From NCBI GenBank assembly GCA_008828725.1, contig MEHQ01003351.1, positions 118,969 to 182,968 of the forward strand: a stretch of 64,000 bases of DNA, given 5' to 3'. Below, in pieces: positions 49,201 through 61,600 of the stretch. Numbering within the stretch: the first letter of the stretch is position 1; each line of letters starts with the position of its first letter. This stretch comes from Saccharina japonica. Lineage: Eukaryota; Sar; Phaeophyceae; Laminariales; Laminariaceae. Made by a program: the position numbers and the translations under genes. The notes under the pieces are model-generated. The model was not told the DNA's origin. It made no database searches and saw only the letters and a program-made list of their open reading frames with translations.

Positions 49201-51182
49201 GACGTCTTTCCATGCCGCCAAGATGTTCGCGCTGGAGTGCTTCAACATTCTACCTATCAAGGTATGGTGCTGTGATGTTGCTGTTATGATCTTAACGTTG
49301 TTGTCGTTGTTGTTGTTGTTCTTGCTGTTGTTGCGATGTTGCTGTAATTATATGTGATGTGGCGTTGATGGGGTGTGATGCTATTATGTTACATGATGAT
49401 TTTTTTTTTCTATTGTTGTCGGGATGTTTGGGATGTTGTTAGTGTTGATGCTATGATGATGTCGTTGTTGCTGATTTTGTTGATGTTGATGACGTGGGTG
49501 TTAATGCTGTGCTGTTGTTCATACTGCTGATGGTGAACCATTACGGTAAAACATTGGAAGGATGGGTGAGACGAAGGGTTTCGTATCTCAATCAGCGGCG
49601 TTTTTTTCACGCGTTTTTGCTGGTGTCAGGTGCACTGGCGGCTGTTCCTCGAAATCGCCGACCTTGCTCGGAGAGAAAACCGCTTTGTGGAGGCTAGGAA
49701 GCTCTACAGGAAGGTAAGCCTATCGCTATTAATGCTATTAATACGTTTGGACGGCACCTGGTATACGCAATACTCTATTAATAGTATTTATTGTGTTTGA
49801 CTATGGCTGTGTTGTCTACTGTCGTCGTGGTGCGCTGCCTACTGTCGTGTTGTGGCACTGATACGCACCTATTGTTTGTTTTATTGCCGTGTTGTGTTGT
49901 GTTTGGTCGGTGTTGTGTTGTGTTTTGTTGTGCTGTGCTGTGTCGTGTTGTGTTGTGTCATGTTGTGTTGCGCTGCGTTATGTTGCGTTGCGTTGTGTCG
50001 GGTCGTGTTGTCTGCGATTGATATAAGCTGCTTCTGCTGCTGTCTTTTGTTGTCTATTGCGGTATATTGCTGCCTTCTGTTAGGTCGGACTGCGCCATAA
50101 TGTGTCGGGCTGAGTCGAGTTAGTGTAGTACTCAACGCTGGCAGCTCACAACAAACAAGTGATTCACTTCGCCGGTCCTCTCCTCTGTGTCGGCTCGGCT
50201 GGTCTCAGTACATTCAACACGCTTTTATTTCCGCTATATGCATTCAGTAGTGGTCCCTCTATAGTGCCATGGTCCCTCTATAGTGCCTGCTGCCCGCTAT
50301 AGTGCCGGTGCCATCGCTTGGCGCAGATGGGATTCACCAGTGTGGTACGTAGTGTGCGGAGTAGTGCCGGTTGCCGCGAGAGTGCCGGTATTGTTGGCTG
50401 GCGCATACCGGCACTACTATAGAAGAACCACTACTCTGTATTTGATTTTGCGCGCATGTTTGTCCCCCTGTGTGAAAACGCCAACTTACCGACTGGATGT
50501 AACCGTCCGCGTACCAGGTGACGAAGATGCAGCCGTTCGCTTCTCAAGGCTGGGTCGAGTACTGCAAGCTCGAGGAAGAATTTGGCGACCTTAGCAGGTA
50601 TGTTTGTTTTACACCATTTCGAGCAAATTCGACTCTCTATTTTTTTCAGAGCGTCAAAACACCACAGGTGGCCGGAACCTCTCCCTTGCATAGAGTGGGC
50701 GTACAATAGTCCTTGTGGAGACATGGAACAATGCATATACTCTAGCAAACCTCGCAAGGTGTCGACAACCTCTCTGCTCGGTTCGCCTAATGGTGTTCTA
50801 CATTGTTCAATGTCCTCCTCAAGGATTTTTTTTTACGCTCACGGTATGCAAGGGGGGATGTGCTGGCCAAGTGTGATAGGAATGACTTAGCTGGCGGGGG
50901 CCGGGCTCTGCGACAGAGGGTCCCTATATACGACCGCCGACCGAGATTTTTGTGCTTGAAAGTATTTTTTATCAAAATTCATCAACCAACAACGCAACGA
51001 ACGACCCATCCCAACCAACCTAGCAGTCGATCTGTCAGTCAACCAACCAACTACCCAACAACTCAACCAATGTCCCTCTCGACCAATCAACTGACCAATC
51101 AATCAATCAACCAGTCAACCAACCAATCAATCAACCCATCAATCAATCAATCAACTAGCCAACCGACCAATCAATTAATCAA

Positions 51183-51233
<51 letters not shown>

Positions 51234-54200
51234 ACTAGTCAACCAACCAATAAATTAATCAACAAAACAACCAGTCAATGCATCAATCTACCAGTCAACC
51301 GACCAACCAATCAACCAATCTGTCAATAAATCGACTAGTTAATCAACCAATCAATCAATACATCAATCGGCTGTTAATAGTCAACCGACCAATCAATCAA
51401 TGAACCAACCAATCAACCAATACATCAATCAACCAATGTCCCTCTCAACCAATCACTCAATCAACCAGTTAACCGACCAATCAATCAATCAATCCATCAA
51501 TCAATCAATCGACTAGTCAACCGACCAATCAATCAATTAATTAACCAACCAATCAATCAATCGATTAGTCAACCGACCAATTATATCACTCAATTAACCA
51601 ATCAATCAATTAATTAATTAATCAATCAACCAATCAATAAACCGACCAATAAATTAATCAATCAATCAATACATCAATCAACCAGTCAATCAATCAATCA
51701 ATCAATCGATCCATCAATCAATTAACCAACACAACCAATCAACCAATCCCCGATGCCCCAACACACAAGGTGTTCCCAAATCCTGCGGAGGGGGTTGACT
51801 TTCTGCGAGTACTCCGAGACTCTCCTCATCAAAGCCGTGAAGCAAGAGGAAAGGGCGGGAAATCTAGACGGGGCGAGGGAGCTACTCAGCCGCCTCAAGC
51901 ATGTCGGCATTGAAAACGTGAGCGAGCTTGGGATAGGAGTTTGAGGAGGGAAGGAGGGGGGGTTCGCGACGCGGGGAGGGGGTACTCATTTAGTGCGTGC
52001 CTTATTCATTAACCATTGACCTCGCACCCCTTTCGAGACGGAAGCACCGCCCCGGGGTGATGTTGCACTCATGTCATGCATGTCCTTAGTCGTAGTTGTA
52101 TGACCATAGGCCCTCGCATCCCTACGATGCCGGGACGGAGCACGTCGGGCTTTCACCGACCAGGCAGACGTTGCTTGCTTGCACCAAGCGCGAAGCGCTT
52201 TGAGGTTTTTCGACGAGTCGAATAGAGGGTGAGCTGCATCCTATATGATTACAGTAGAATCGCTTGTGAGACGGACTTGCTTGCATGTGGAGGCAGTGTC
52301 AACTTTATTGATTTGTTTTTCGGTGTGCCCACTTAGGGTGAGAAGTGATCCACTGAGATTTTGCTGGTTCAGCGGGGTTTATTGCGGTGTAGTAATTTGT
52401 TGCATTGGATTGTGTACTGTTGTGTTCGTAGCGTGATATTTTGTGTGGTGTTGTGTACGTACTGCTGCGGTGTCGTTTAGTCTGCTCTTAATACGAGTGC
52501 TACGTACTGCTTGCTGTACGCGTACTGCTTACTGATGCCGTTTAGTGTGCCCTCAATATTGCTAGGTACTGCTTGCTGTACACGGTGTCGTTTAGTGTGC
52601 CCTCAGTAGTGCGGCTGCTTGCTGTAGGCGTATGTACTGCTCACTGATGTTTGTATTGTTGATACTAATTTTTCGAGTACTCTGTGAAAAAACGTAGACT
52701 TCTGTATCTACTTCGTACATGTACTAAAACCGTACCCGCGTAACCTGTCATGTGATCATGGACATGAGTTAAATATGAGGACAACAACAACACTACTGTA
52801 CGGGCACTACGGAGGAACCACCACTGTATTTATTATGCCTCGGTACAAGTGATGATGATAATGTCGCATTTACTTATATTGATACAATTCATCGTCACAC
52901 TGCCATTTTTTTTTAAATCAATTAATGTTGTGATACAGGTGTGGAGAACGGTGCTAGAGGGAGCATTGCTGGAGGCTAGGTCGGGCAACACCGACGTTGC
53001 GCGCAAGGTGCTGAAGTACCTCATGACACACGTCCCTTGGTACGGTCCCATCTACTACGAGGCCTTCAGGTACTTTTTTTTTATTTTTCTTTCCCATCCC
53101 ATGTATTATCTTCGCCCTTCCTTTCTCTCTCCTTCCTATGTATGTAGTCGTAACTCAGATCCGGGGTCACTAAGTAGGCTCTTCTCCCTCCTCCCCACTC
53201 CCACTCCCGTTTCTTTTTCTTTTTTCTTTCCCATCCTATGTATTATCTTTGCCCTCCATTTCTATCTTCTTCCCATATAGTCGTAACTCAGATTCGGGAT
53301 CACGAAGTAGGCGCTTCTCCCCCCTCCCCACTCACGGTGCGTGCCTTGAATTTGTATCGCGAGAAGACTTCACCCCTTTCTTTCCTTCGTCGACTCGCAT
53401 CGAATTATGTATGCAGTAGTAGTGATCCCTTTATAGTGCCTGTGGCAGTGTGCGGAGTAGTGCCGGTTTCTGCTGTAGTTCCGGTGTGGTTGGCTAGTGC
53501 ACACTGTACCGGCACTATATAGGGATTATATAGGCACTATATAGGCACTATATAGGCACTATATAGGCACTATATAGGGGTTATACGAAGTATAGGCACT
53601 ATATAGGGGTTATATAGGCACTATATAGGCACTATGTAGGCACTATAGGCACTGTAAGAGGGACCATTGATTTAAGCGTATTCCTTGCTCGAATGCCTTT
53701 CTTCTTGAGTTACGCCGACCCTTAACCTTGATTGTTACCGTGTTTCAGGCAAGCAAATTAGATGCCGACGTACCGGGTACGAAAAAACACAACAGAGTTA
53801 TGCCTTGCTTTTGATGCCTCTCTTTTTTAATTACTTTTTGCCTGATTGTTTTAATGCATCGGACATATATACGATATATCTATATGATATGACTATCTAC
53901 TGCTGTAGATAATGTAGATCCCATACTCGCCCGTTACGATGCATTCATTCTGCGAGAGCTGCATCATGCAGACCCCACTCGACAAGCATGCGCAGCACAT
54001 ACACAGCCCACCCAACAAACAGATCACACAGATCACACAGATCAGGGACATGTATCTCTGCCCTGAAAAATTCCATTACGGGGGAACGTAGTAATCAGAA
54101 CCAAATGGTAGTGTGTCGAACTACAGTAGATAGACGCCTACGTGTTGAGACCATCGTGGGTTCTGATTAATCTCATAACAATAGCCCCCCCCGTATTAGA

Positions 54201-57200
54201 TGCTGAGATGGGCATCTGATATGTATGATCTGTATGATCTGTATGATATGTATGATACGTATGATCTATCTGATATGTATGATCTATCTGATCTGTATGA
54301 TCTGTATGATCTATCTCATCTGTCTGATCTCTCTGATCTATCTCATCTGTATGATATCTCTGATCTCTATGATATATCTCATCTGTATGATATGTATGAT
54401 CTGTGTGATCTGTGTGATATGTCTGTTTGATCTGTCTGATCTATGCGATCTGTCTCATCTGTCTCATCTGTCCGGCTAGGCTCGAGGAAAAGGCGGAGCA
54501 CTTCGAGAGCGCCCTCGCCATCGTGCAGAGGGGTTTAAGGGAGATACCGCGTTATGGGCCCCTCTGGTTCGGCGCCTTCCGATTGAGCGAGAAGCTAGGT
54601 GGGTTTCGAAGGGTTTCGATGTTGCGTGGTAGGCATAGTGCAGAGGGGTTTGCGGGAGAAACCGCGTTATGGGCCCCTCTGGTTCGGCGCCTTCCGATTG
54701 AGCGAGAAGCTGGGTGTCGGGTAGGCGTTATTTATTTTGGGAGTGGCGCGTGGTACGTTTCGAAGGGTTTCTATGCGCGTGGTAGGCATTCATTATTGTG
54801 GGAGGGGTGCGTGATACTTCGTGCTCGTGCTCCCGTTGCTGTTGTAGTCTTTGCTGGCTTCCGTTCAATTGTGTTCGAACTTCGAGCCCTCCAACCTACA
54901 GGGGATCGATCGAAGTACAAGTGTTCATGGTCGTATGGACGTTTTAAAACGCACAACACACAGCACGCGTTGGCATGTGATCAGCACGTACTGCGGTTGC
55001 ACATAGTAGCTGCAGCAGTTGCACATGAATAGCAAGTATTGCAGGTGTATGTTTGGTGCAAGATTAATATTTTCGTAGGCCAAAAAAAAAACATCAGAGC
55101 TGTGAGATCGAGGATTTCGTCTATAAATAAATAGCAAAGTTTCACTATTTTTTTGTAGTTTTTTTTTTTAGACAAACACTACGTGGTACTTTCGTATCAT
55201 AACTTTTTTAGTTGCAGAGGTTCACATTTTTTTTGTAGTTTTTTTAGATACAAACACACACATATATATATACTCGTATCATACCTATTTTCTTTTCTCG
55301 GTTATATATGTTGTTGTCGATTTGATGGAACTACGTATGATATAATGATTTTTTTTTATTCTAAAGTTTCACTTTTTTTTGTAGTCTGTTCTACATATAA
55401 ACACACATACTAATTTTCTTTTCGTTTTTTTCGGGTGTGTTTTTGTCGATTTTTGTGGTTACTCATCGTACGTCTATTGTTTCATAGACATGCGCGACGT
55501 GAAAAAGGCCCTAGCGGAAGGACAGTCGCCGCACGAAGACCTGTACAAAGGGAATGGAGGCGGGAAAATCTCGAGACGGGCCAAAGAAACTCTGGAGAGG
55601 GCAAAGGACTGCATCAGCAAGGAGCTTGTGTGGAAGGTGTGAATGTTACGTTACGGTAGCATTTTTTTTTCGTTTTTGTTTTTCTCATTCCATCTACAAC
55701 CTGGTTTTTAGCTTCGCCCTTCTTTGTCCTGTTTCTCTCCCGAGTCGTAACTCGGATCCGGGGTCGCATAGCAGGCTCTGCTGCCCCCCCCCCCCCCTCT
55801 GGAAGGGGCCATACCAGAATAAAAAAACATTTTATTTCGAGGCTGTCATCCATATGCAAGCCCGCCTCACGAGCGGTTCTTAGTAGGATGCGGCTCACCC
55901 TTCGTGCGACTCGCCCAACACCTCAAGGCGCTTCGCAATGCTTGATGCAAGCAATGCCTGCCTGGTTGGGTGAAAACCCGACGTGCTCCTTCTCGGCGTT
56001 GTAGGGATGTCAGGGTGTATGGTCATACGACTACGGCTATGCATGACAACGAGTACCCACCCCCACCCCCCACCCCCCACCCCCCCGGTTGTTAGTAGGA
56101 TGCAGCTCACCCTTCATGCGTCTCGCACAATACATCACGGCGCTTCGCGCTCGGTGCAAGCAATGTCTGACTGGTCGATGAACCCGACGTGCTCCGTCCC
56201 GGCATTGTGGGGATGCGAGGGTCTATGGCCATACGACTACGGCTATGCGTGACAACGAGTACCCCCCCCCACGCCCCCCCCCCTCCCCCCCGGTTGTTAG
56301 TAGGATGCAGCTCACCCTTCATGCGACTTGCTCAACACGTCACGGCGCTTCGCGCTCGGTGCAAGCAATGTCTGCCTGGTCGGTGAATACCCAACGTGGT
56401 CCGTCCCGACATTGTGGGGATGCGAGGGTCTATGGTCATACGACTACGGCCATGCATGACATGTGTGCCCCCCCCTGCCCCCTCGCTCTCTTGCTCTCTC
56501 GCTCTCCCTGTCTCTCGCCGGCAGGTGCACTTTGAAGCGGCGCAGATTGAAGAGAGACTAGCCAGCGTCTGCGCTAAAGAGGTGGGATACCTAACTATTA
56601 TTATCAATTGAGCTGCAGTGCAGTAGTATTTTCGTTTCTGCTCTTGTTGATATATCTGCTACATTCCGCTCCACTTGCCGTCGCTGGTGTTGATGGTGGT
56701 GGCGGCTGTGTTGTTGTTGTAGCTTGTAGCTTGTTCACGCCTGTTCTTTTTTTCGCCATTCCACCACTCCGGCTACTTTATGGTGTTTGTGTTATTATTG
56801 GCGGTGTTGTTGGTGGTGTTGGTGGTGGTGATGGTGGTAGTGGTAGTGGTGGTGTTGGCCGTAGCGTCGGGGTCCACTCTCGCCAGGCGACCCTCTCGCG
56901 AAACCAGCGCCTACTGTCGCAATAAAATAAAAAAATCATAACGCATGGCACCAGGAATGATAACACTTATAATAGCACATAGATTAATCAACACACATAC
57001 TTCGAAGTATGTGCGAGTCGTACATATATACATCTCTCACAGCTGATGTTTTTTTTGTTTTTCGTTTTATGAGTACGCGTACTGTATATATGCAAGCCCA
57101 ACAGTGTCGGTGTTGTTGGTGTCGGAGTTGATGCCGTTGTTGTTGGTGTTGCGTTTGACGGTATGTGTACACCGTAAAAAAAAACAAACACGTTTTCCTG

Positions 57201-58540
57201 TCCTTTCCTGTCTCCGTCTTCTTGTGCAGGTCGCGGCGAGAGCGCAGGCATCGGCGAAGAAGGCCGCTGCCGAAAGCAAGCTGGCAGCAACAGCGACAAC
57301 AACAACAACAACAGCAATGACAACACCATCGCTAGCACCAGCGGCACCAGCAAACGCCTCCTCCTCCTCCTCCTCCACACCAGGGGACGCGTCACATCCA
57401 TCCCCGTCTTCGACAGCCGCCAGCAACGCCTCTGCCGCAACTTCGAAGCTCATGCCAACTTCAACTGCAAGTTCATCTTCAGCTTCAACTGCAAGTTCAT
57501 CTTCAACTTCAACTGCAACTTCAACGGCACTTTCAACGGTCACTTCAACGGAAACTTCAACTTCAGGGGTGACGTCATCCACGACCGGACGTGCTGGTGG
57601 TAGTACGGAACCCTACACCCAAAGGGGAGGACGGGGCCACAAAGTCGCTGCTTTGGGCGGAGGCGTTGAGGGGGAGAGGGGAGACCGGGGATCGGACAGT
57701 TCGGAGGGGAAGGTGGAAGGCGTGCGTCGGGGTGGGGGTGGGGGTGGAGGCGCGGTGGGCTTGGTGAGCGAGGCGCAGGCGAGAGATTCTCTGCTTGGGC
57801 CTTGTCGAGCGTCGTACGCGCATGCGGTGCTGACGTGTCCGCACAACCTGCGGTGGAAGGTAAGCACGTTTCGCGCATCGGGCAGATCATTGACAGATCA
57901 CTGACACATCACTGACAGATCACTGACAGATCACTGACAGATCACTGACCGATCACTGATAGATCACTCACAGATCACTCACAGATCACTCACAGATCAC
58001 TGGCAGATCACTCACAGACCACTCACAGATCACTCACAGATCACTGGCAGATCACTCATAGATCATCGATATATCAATTTCTATAATCTAGATATTTCAG
58101 GGTTGATGGGTTCAATCTGATCTGTTGGGATCTAGCTTCATGTTGCTGGGGTGAAAGCCGTACCGCCTGCATGACCTCGTAGCACATGTTTCCTGGATTG
58201 GATCTGTAGTGCACAGATTCTGCACAACATCTCATAACGGCATGTTAGGATCTAGATGATGATCTAGATGATCTATCTGTAGATGATCTGTCCCTTTTTA
58301 TATACTCGTGCTTGGAGTATCGAGAGTATTCGTTTTTGCGAGCACATACTGAGATATTGCCGTACTGATAGCCGTACTACTGCGAGTACTGGCAATATGG
58401 TATTTCATACTCCCGAGTACACTTGAGTATCGGGGAGTATTTCGTCCTGCGAGTACTGAGAGCATTGCATTACTGATGCACAGTACTGCGAGTACTGACA
58501 GTATGAGCAGTGCACAACCTCGAGCATGAGCAGTATCCGC

Positions 58541-58610
<70 letters not shown>

Positions 58611-61600
58611 NAATAAGGGGGGAAGCGGGGGAACCTTCGTGATACTAACCGTGCTTGGAGATAAGGGGCCGACGTTTACCCGGCTCTCGGCATCGCAGTG
58701 CGTGGCACGTTGACCCCGAAAGCCACCACAACAAACACCATGGCGCCACACACATTGTGAGAGGGGGTAAGAGTCGGCACAAGACCACCAGGGGAGAGAA
58801 TCAGCCGAACCTGAACGATTGTGCAGTAGCTATACGAGCCCTTTGTAAGGGACTCCCTCTGAAACAAAATGGTGCAACTCTAACTTAGCATGTGTCGTAA
58901 CACTTTTCATTCGCCCCTTTTCAGTTTCTTCTCGGCGTACCCACCTGTTCTGAAGTCGCTTGCTGGTGGAGAGCGTCCCCTAGCTTGCGGCGGTTTTCAT
59001 CTCGTTCGGCGCCCAGACGCGCTAGCTCTCCGGTAACGGCTTGGTTTTCTTTGGCCATCATCTGATGAGTGGGAACCGCGGACAGGTAGTGGCGGCGGCG
59101 GCGGCGTGCGCGTAGGAACATAAAAAAGAACAAGAGATATAACATAAAATGATACGAGAGGAGATTGTATGAGATGAGACAAGAGAAAATATCGAGAAGA
59201 AAGTAGCAACACCAACAGGGTACATCACTTGCGATAGCCACAACTATGACAACACAAGCAACAACACATCACCGCCACCGCTACCACGTACACCACCACA
59301 CCAACACTACCATCAAAACCACCACCACCTCGACCAACACCACGACCACGACCACCACTACCATCGCCAACATTATCACCAACACCACCAACACCACCAA
59401 CATCATCACCAACAACACAACCACCAACGCCACCACTACTACACGAACAACACCACCAACACCACCAACGCCACCACCAACGCCACCACCTGCCGACGTT
59501 CTACTTGCACAACAAAAAGGGGTAAACAAAAAAGGCAACAACAGTTACCTCGAGGTCTTCCGTCGCCGCCGCGAGCTGGGCGGTCTTGGCCTCCAGCTCC
59601 GACGACAACGCCTCCATCTTGTGCATACCCTCCGCCGCTTCCCCGCGCGCCTCGTTCGCTCTGAAAAAACAACAGCAACAACAATAACAACAACAACAAC
59701 AACAACAACAACAAAACGAACGGTCATGACCAAAGATGCTACTTCGTATGTTATTTGCGGGGGAACATAATAATCAAAACCAAATACGAGTAAGGTTTGT
59801 AAGCACAGGGGCGTTATGGTTTTTGGTTCCATCGTGCATGGAGGCCTTTTTTGCTTACTATATCGTGATACCTAGGTTGATCCAGATCGTGATATCTAGA
59901 TGATCTACTATAGATCGTGAGGTCTAGATCGTCTATAGATCGTGAGGTCTAGATTATCTAGGTCGCGAGGTCTAGATGGTCTAGATTGTGAGATCTAGAT
60001 TTGCTATATCGTGATACCTAGGTTGACCCAGATCGTGATACCTAGGTTGACCCAGATCGTGATATCTAGATGCTCTACTATAGATCGTGAGGTCTAGATG
60101 ATCTATAGATCGCGAGGTCTACATTATCTAGATCGCGAGGTCTAGATTGTCTAGATCGTAAGATCTAGATTTACTATATCGTGGTACCTAAGTTGATCCA
60201 GGTCATGTCATCTAGATTATCTACTATAGATCGTGATGTGACTGGTGTGTGTCAGCCATTTTAGACACCGTCGTATTTGTGGCTAGGCTGATCGCAACGA
60301 CCGATTGGTCGAACATGACTTTTTTTATTTGTTGCGATTGCCGTGGTGGCTTATCGTAGTAACGGCCGATCGGTCCGATTGTAGTAACGGCCTAGACTAC
60401 GTATGCATCGCAACGACCGATCGTAGTACTGGCTTGTCGCGATTGGAATGTCCCATGCGTCAGTGGTGTATTTATTGTGACGGGTCGTGCCTTCTTGTGA
60501 CGTGTTGTGACGTGTTGTGACATGTGTTGTGACCAGTCACGCCGCGTTGTGACGTGTTGTGGCGTGCTTTGACATGCTATGGCGTGCTGTGCCGTGTCTT
60601 TTGTGACGCGGTTGTTGTTTGTTGCAACGTATTCTGCTCTGCTGTGCCGTGTTGTGACGTGTTGTGATGTGTTGTGATGTGTTGTGACGTGCTGTGACGT
60701 GTTGTGACGTGCTGTGACGTGTTGTGACGTGCTGTGGCGTGTTATGACGTGCTGTGACGTGTTATGACGTGCTGTGACGTGTTGTGTCGCGTTTTTTTGT
60801 GACGTTTTGTGGCGTATTGCCCCGCGTTATGACGTGTTGTGACATGCTTCAACATGTTGTGACGTGCTTCAACATGCTGTGGCGCGTTGTGGCGTGTTGC
60901 GGTGTGGTGTAACGTGTACATGGTGACGTGTTGTGACTTGTTGTGACGTGCTGCATCGTATTGTCCCCGTGTTGTGTTATGACATGTTGTGGCGTGTTGT
61001 AACATGGGTTGTGACGTATTGCGACGTGTTTGAGACATAATATTTTTTGTGTTTTGACGTATCGTGCCGTGCCACGCCATGATGCCATACCATGATGCCA
61101 TGCCATGGTTTGAGCAGGAAGTCCCGGAGAAGAGCAAGAGCCACGTATTTTTGGAGTGCGCCAGGCTTGAAGAGTTCACGGGAAACCTCGACTGCGCACG
61201 ACAGATCTTGGAGCGGGCACGGGTTGAAACTAAGAGCGAGTGGAAGGCGAGTCACACCACCACAGCATTAGATTATGAATAGGCTATTTATAGAAATTGC
61301 AAGGTTCCCCTTCGGCTTTGTTTGTGGTTTGACTTGAAATCCCGGGGGTGTCGTAAGCTGAAAAGGCTAGAAATTACAAGGTTCTCCTTCGGGATTGCGA
61401 TTAACTTGAAATCCCGGGGGTGTCGCGAGCCTTGAAGCTGAAAAGGGAGTTCTAACACAGCAGCAGGCGTTTGTTCCTCGAACCAGCTACTCGTACTCGT
61501 ACGCAGCCACCGGGCAAGAACGAACAACATAATAGAGCCGTTGAAAGCCAAAGAAACAAAGTAGCCACCGCGCTAGTAACTGGGCTACTTTGTAGCAACA

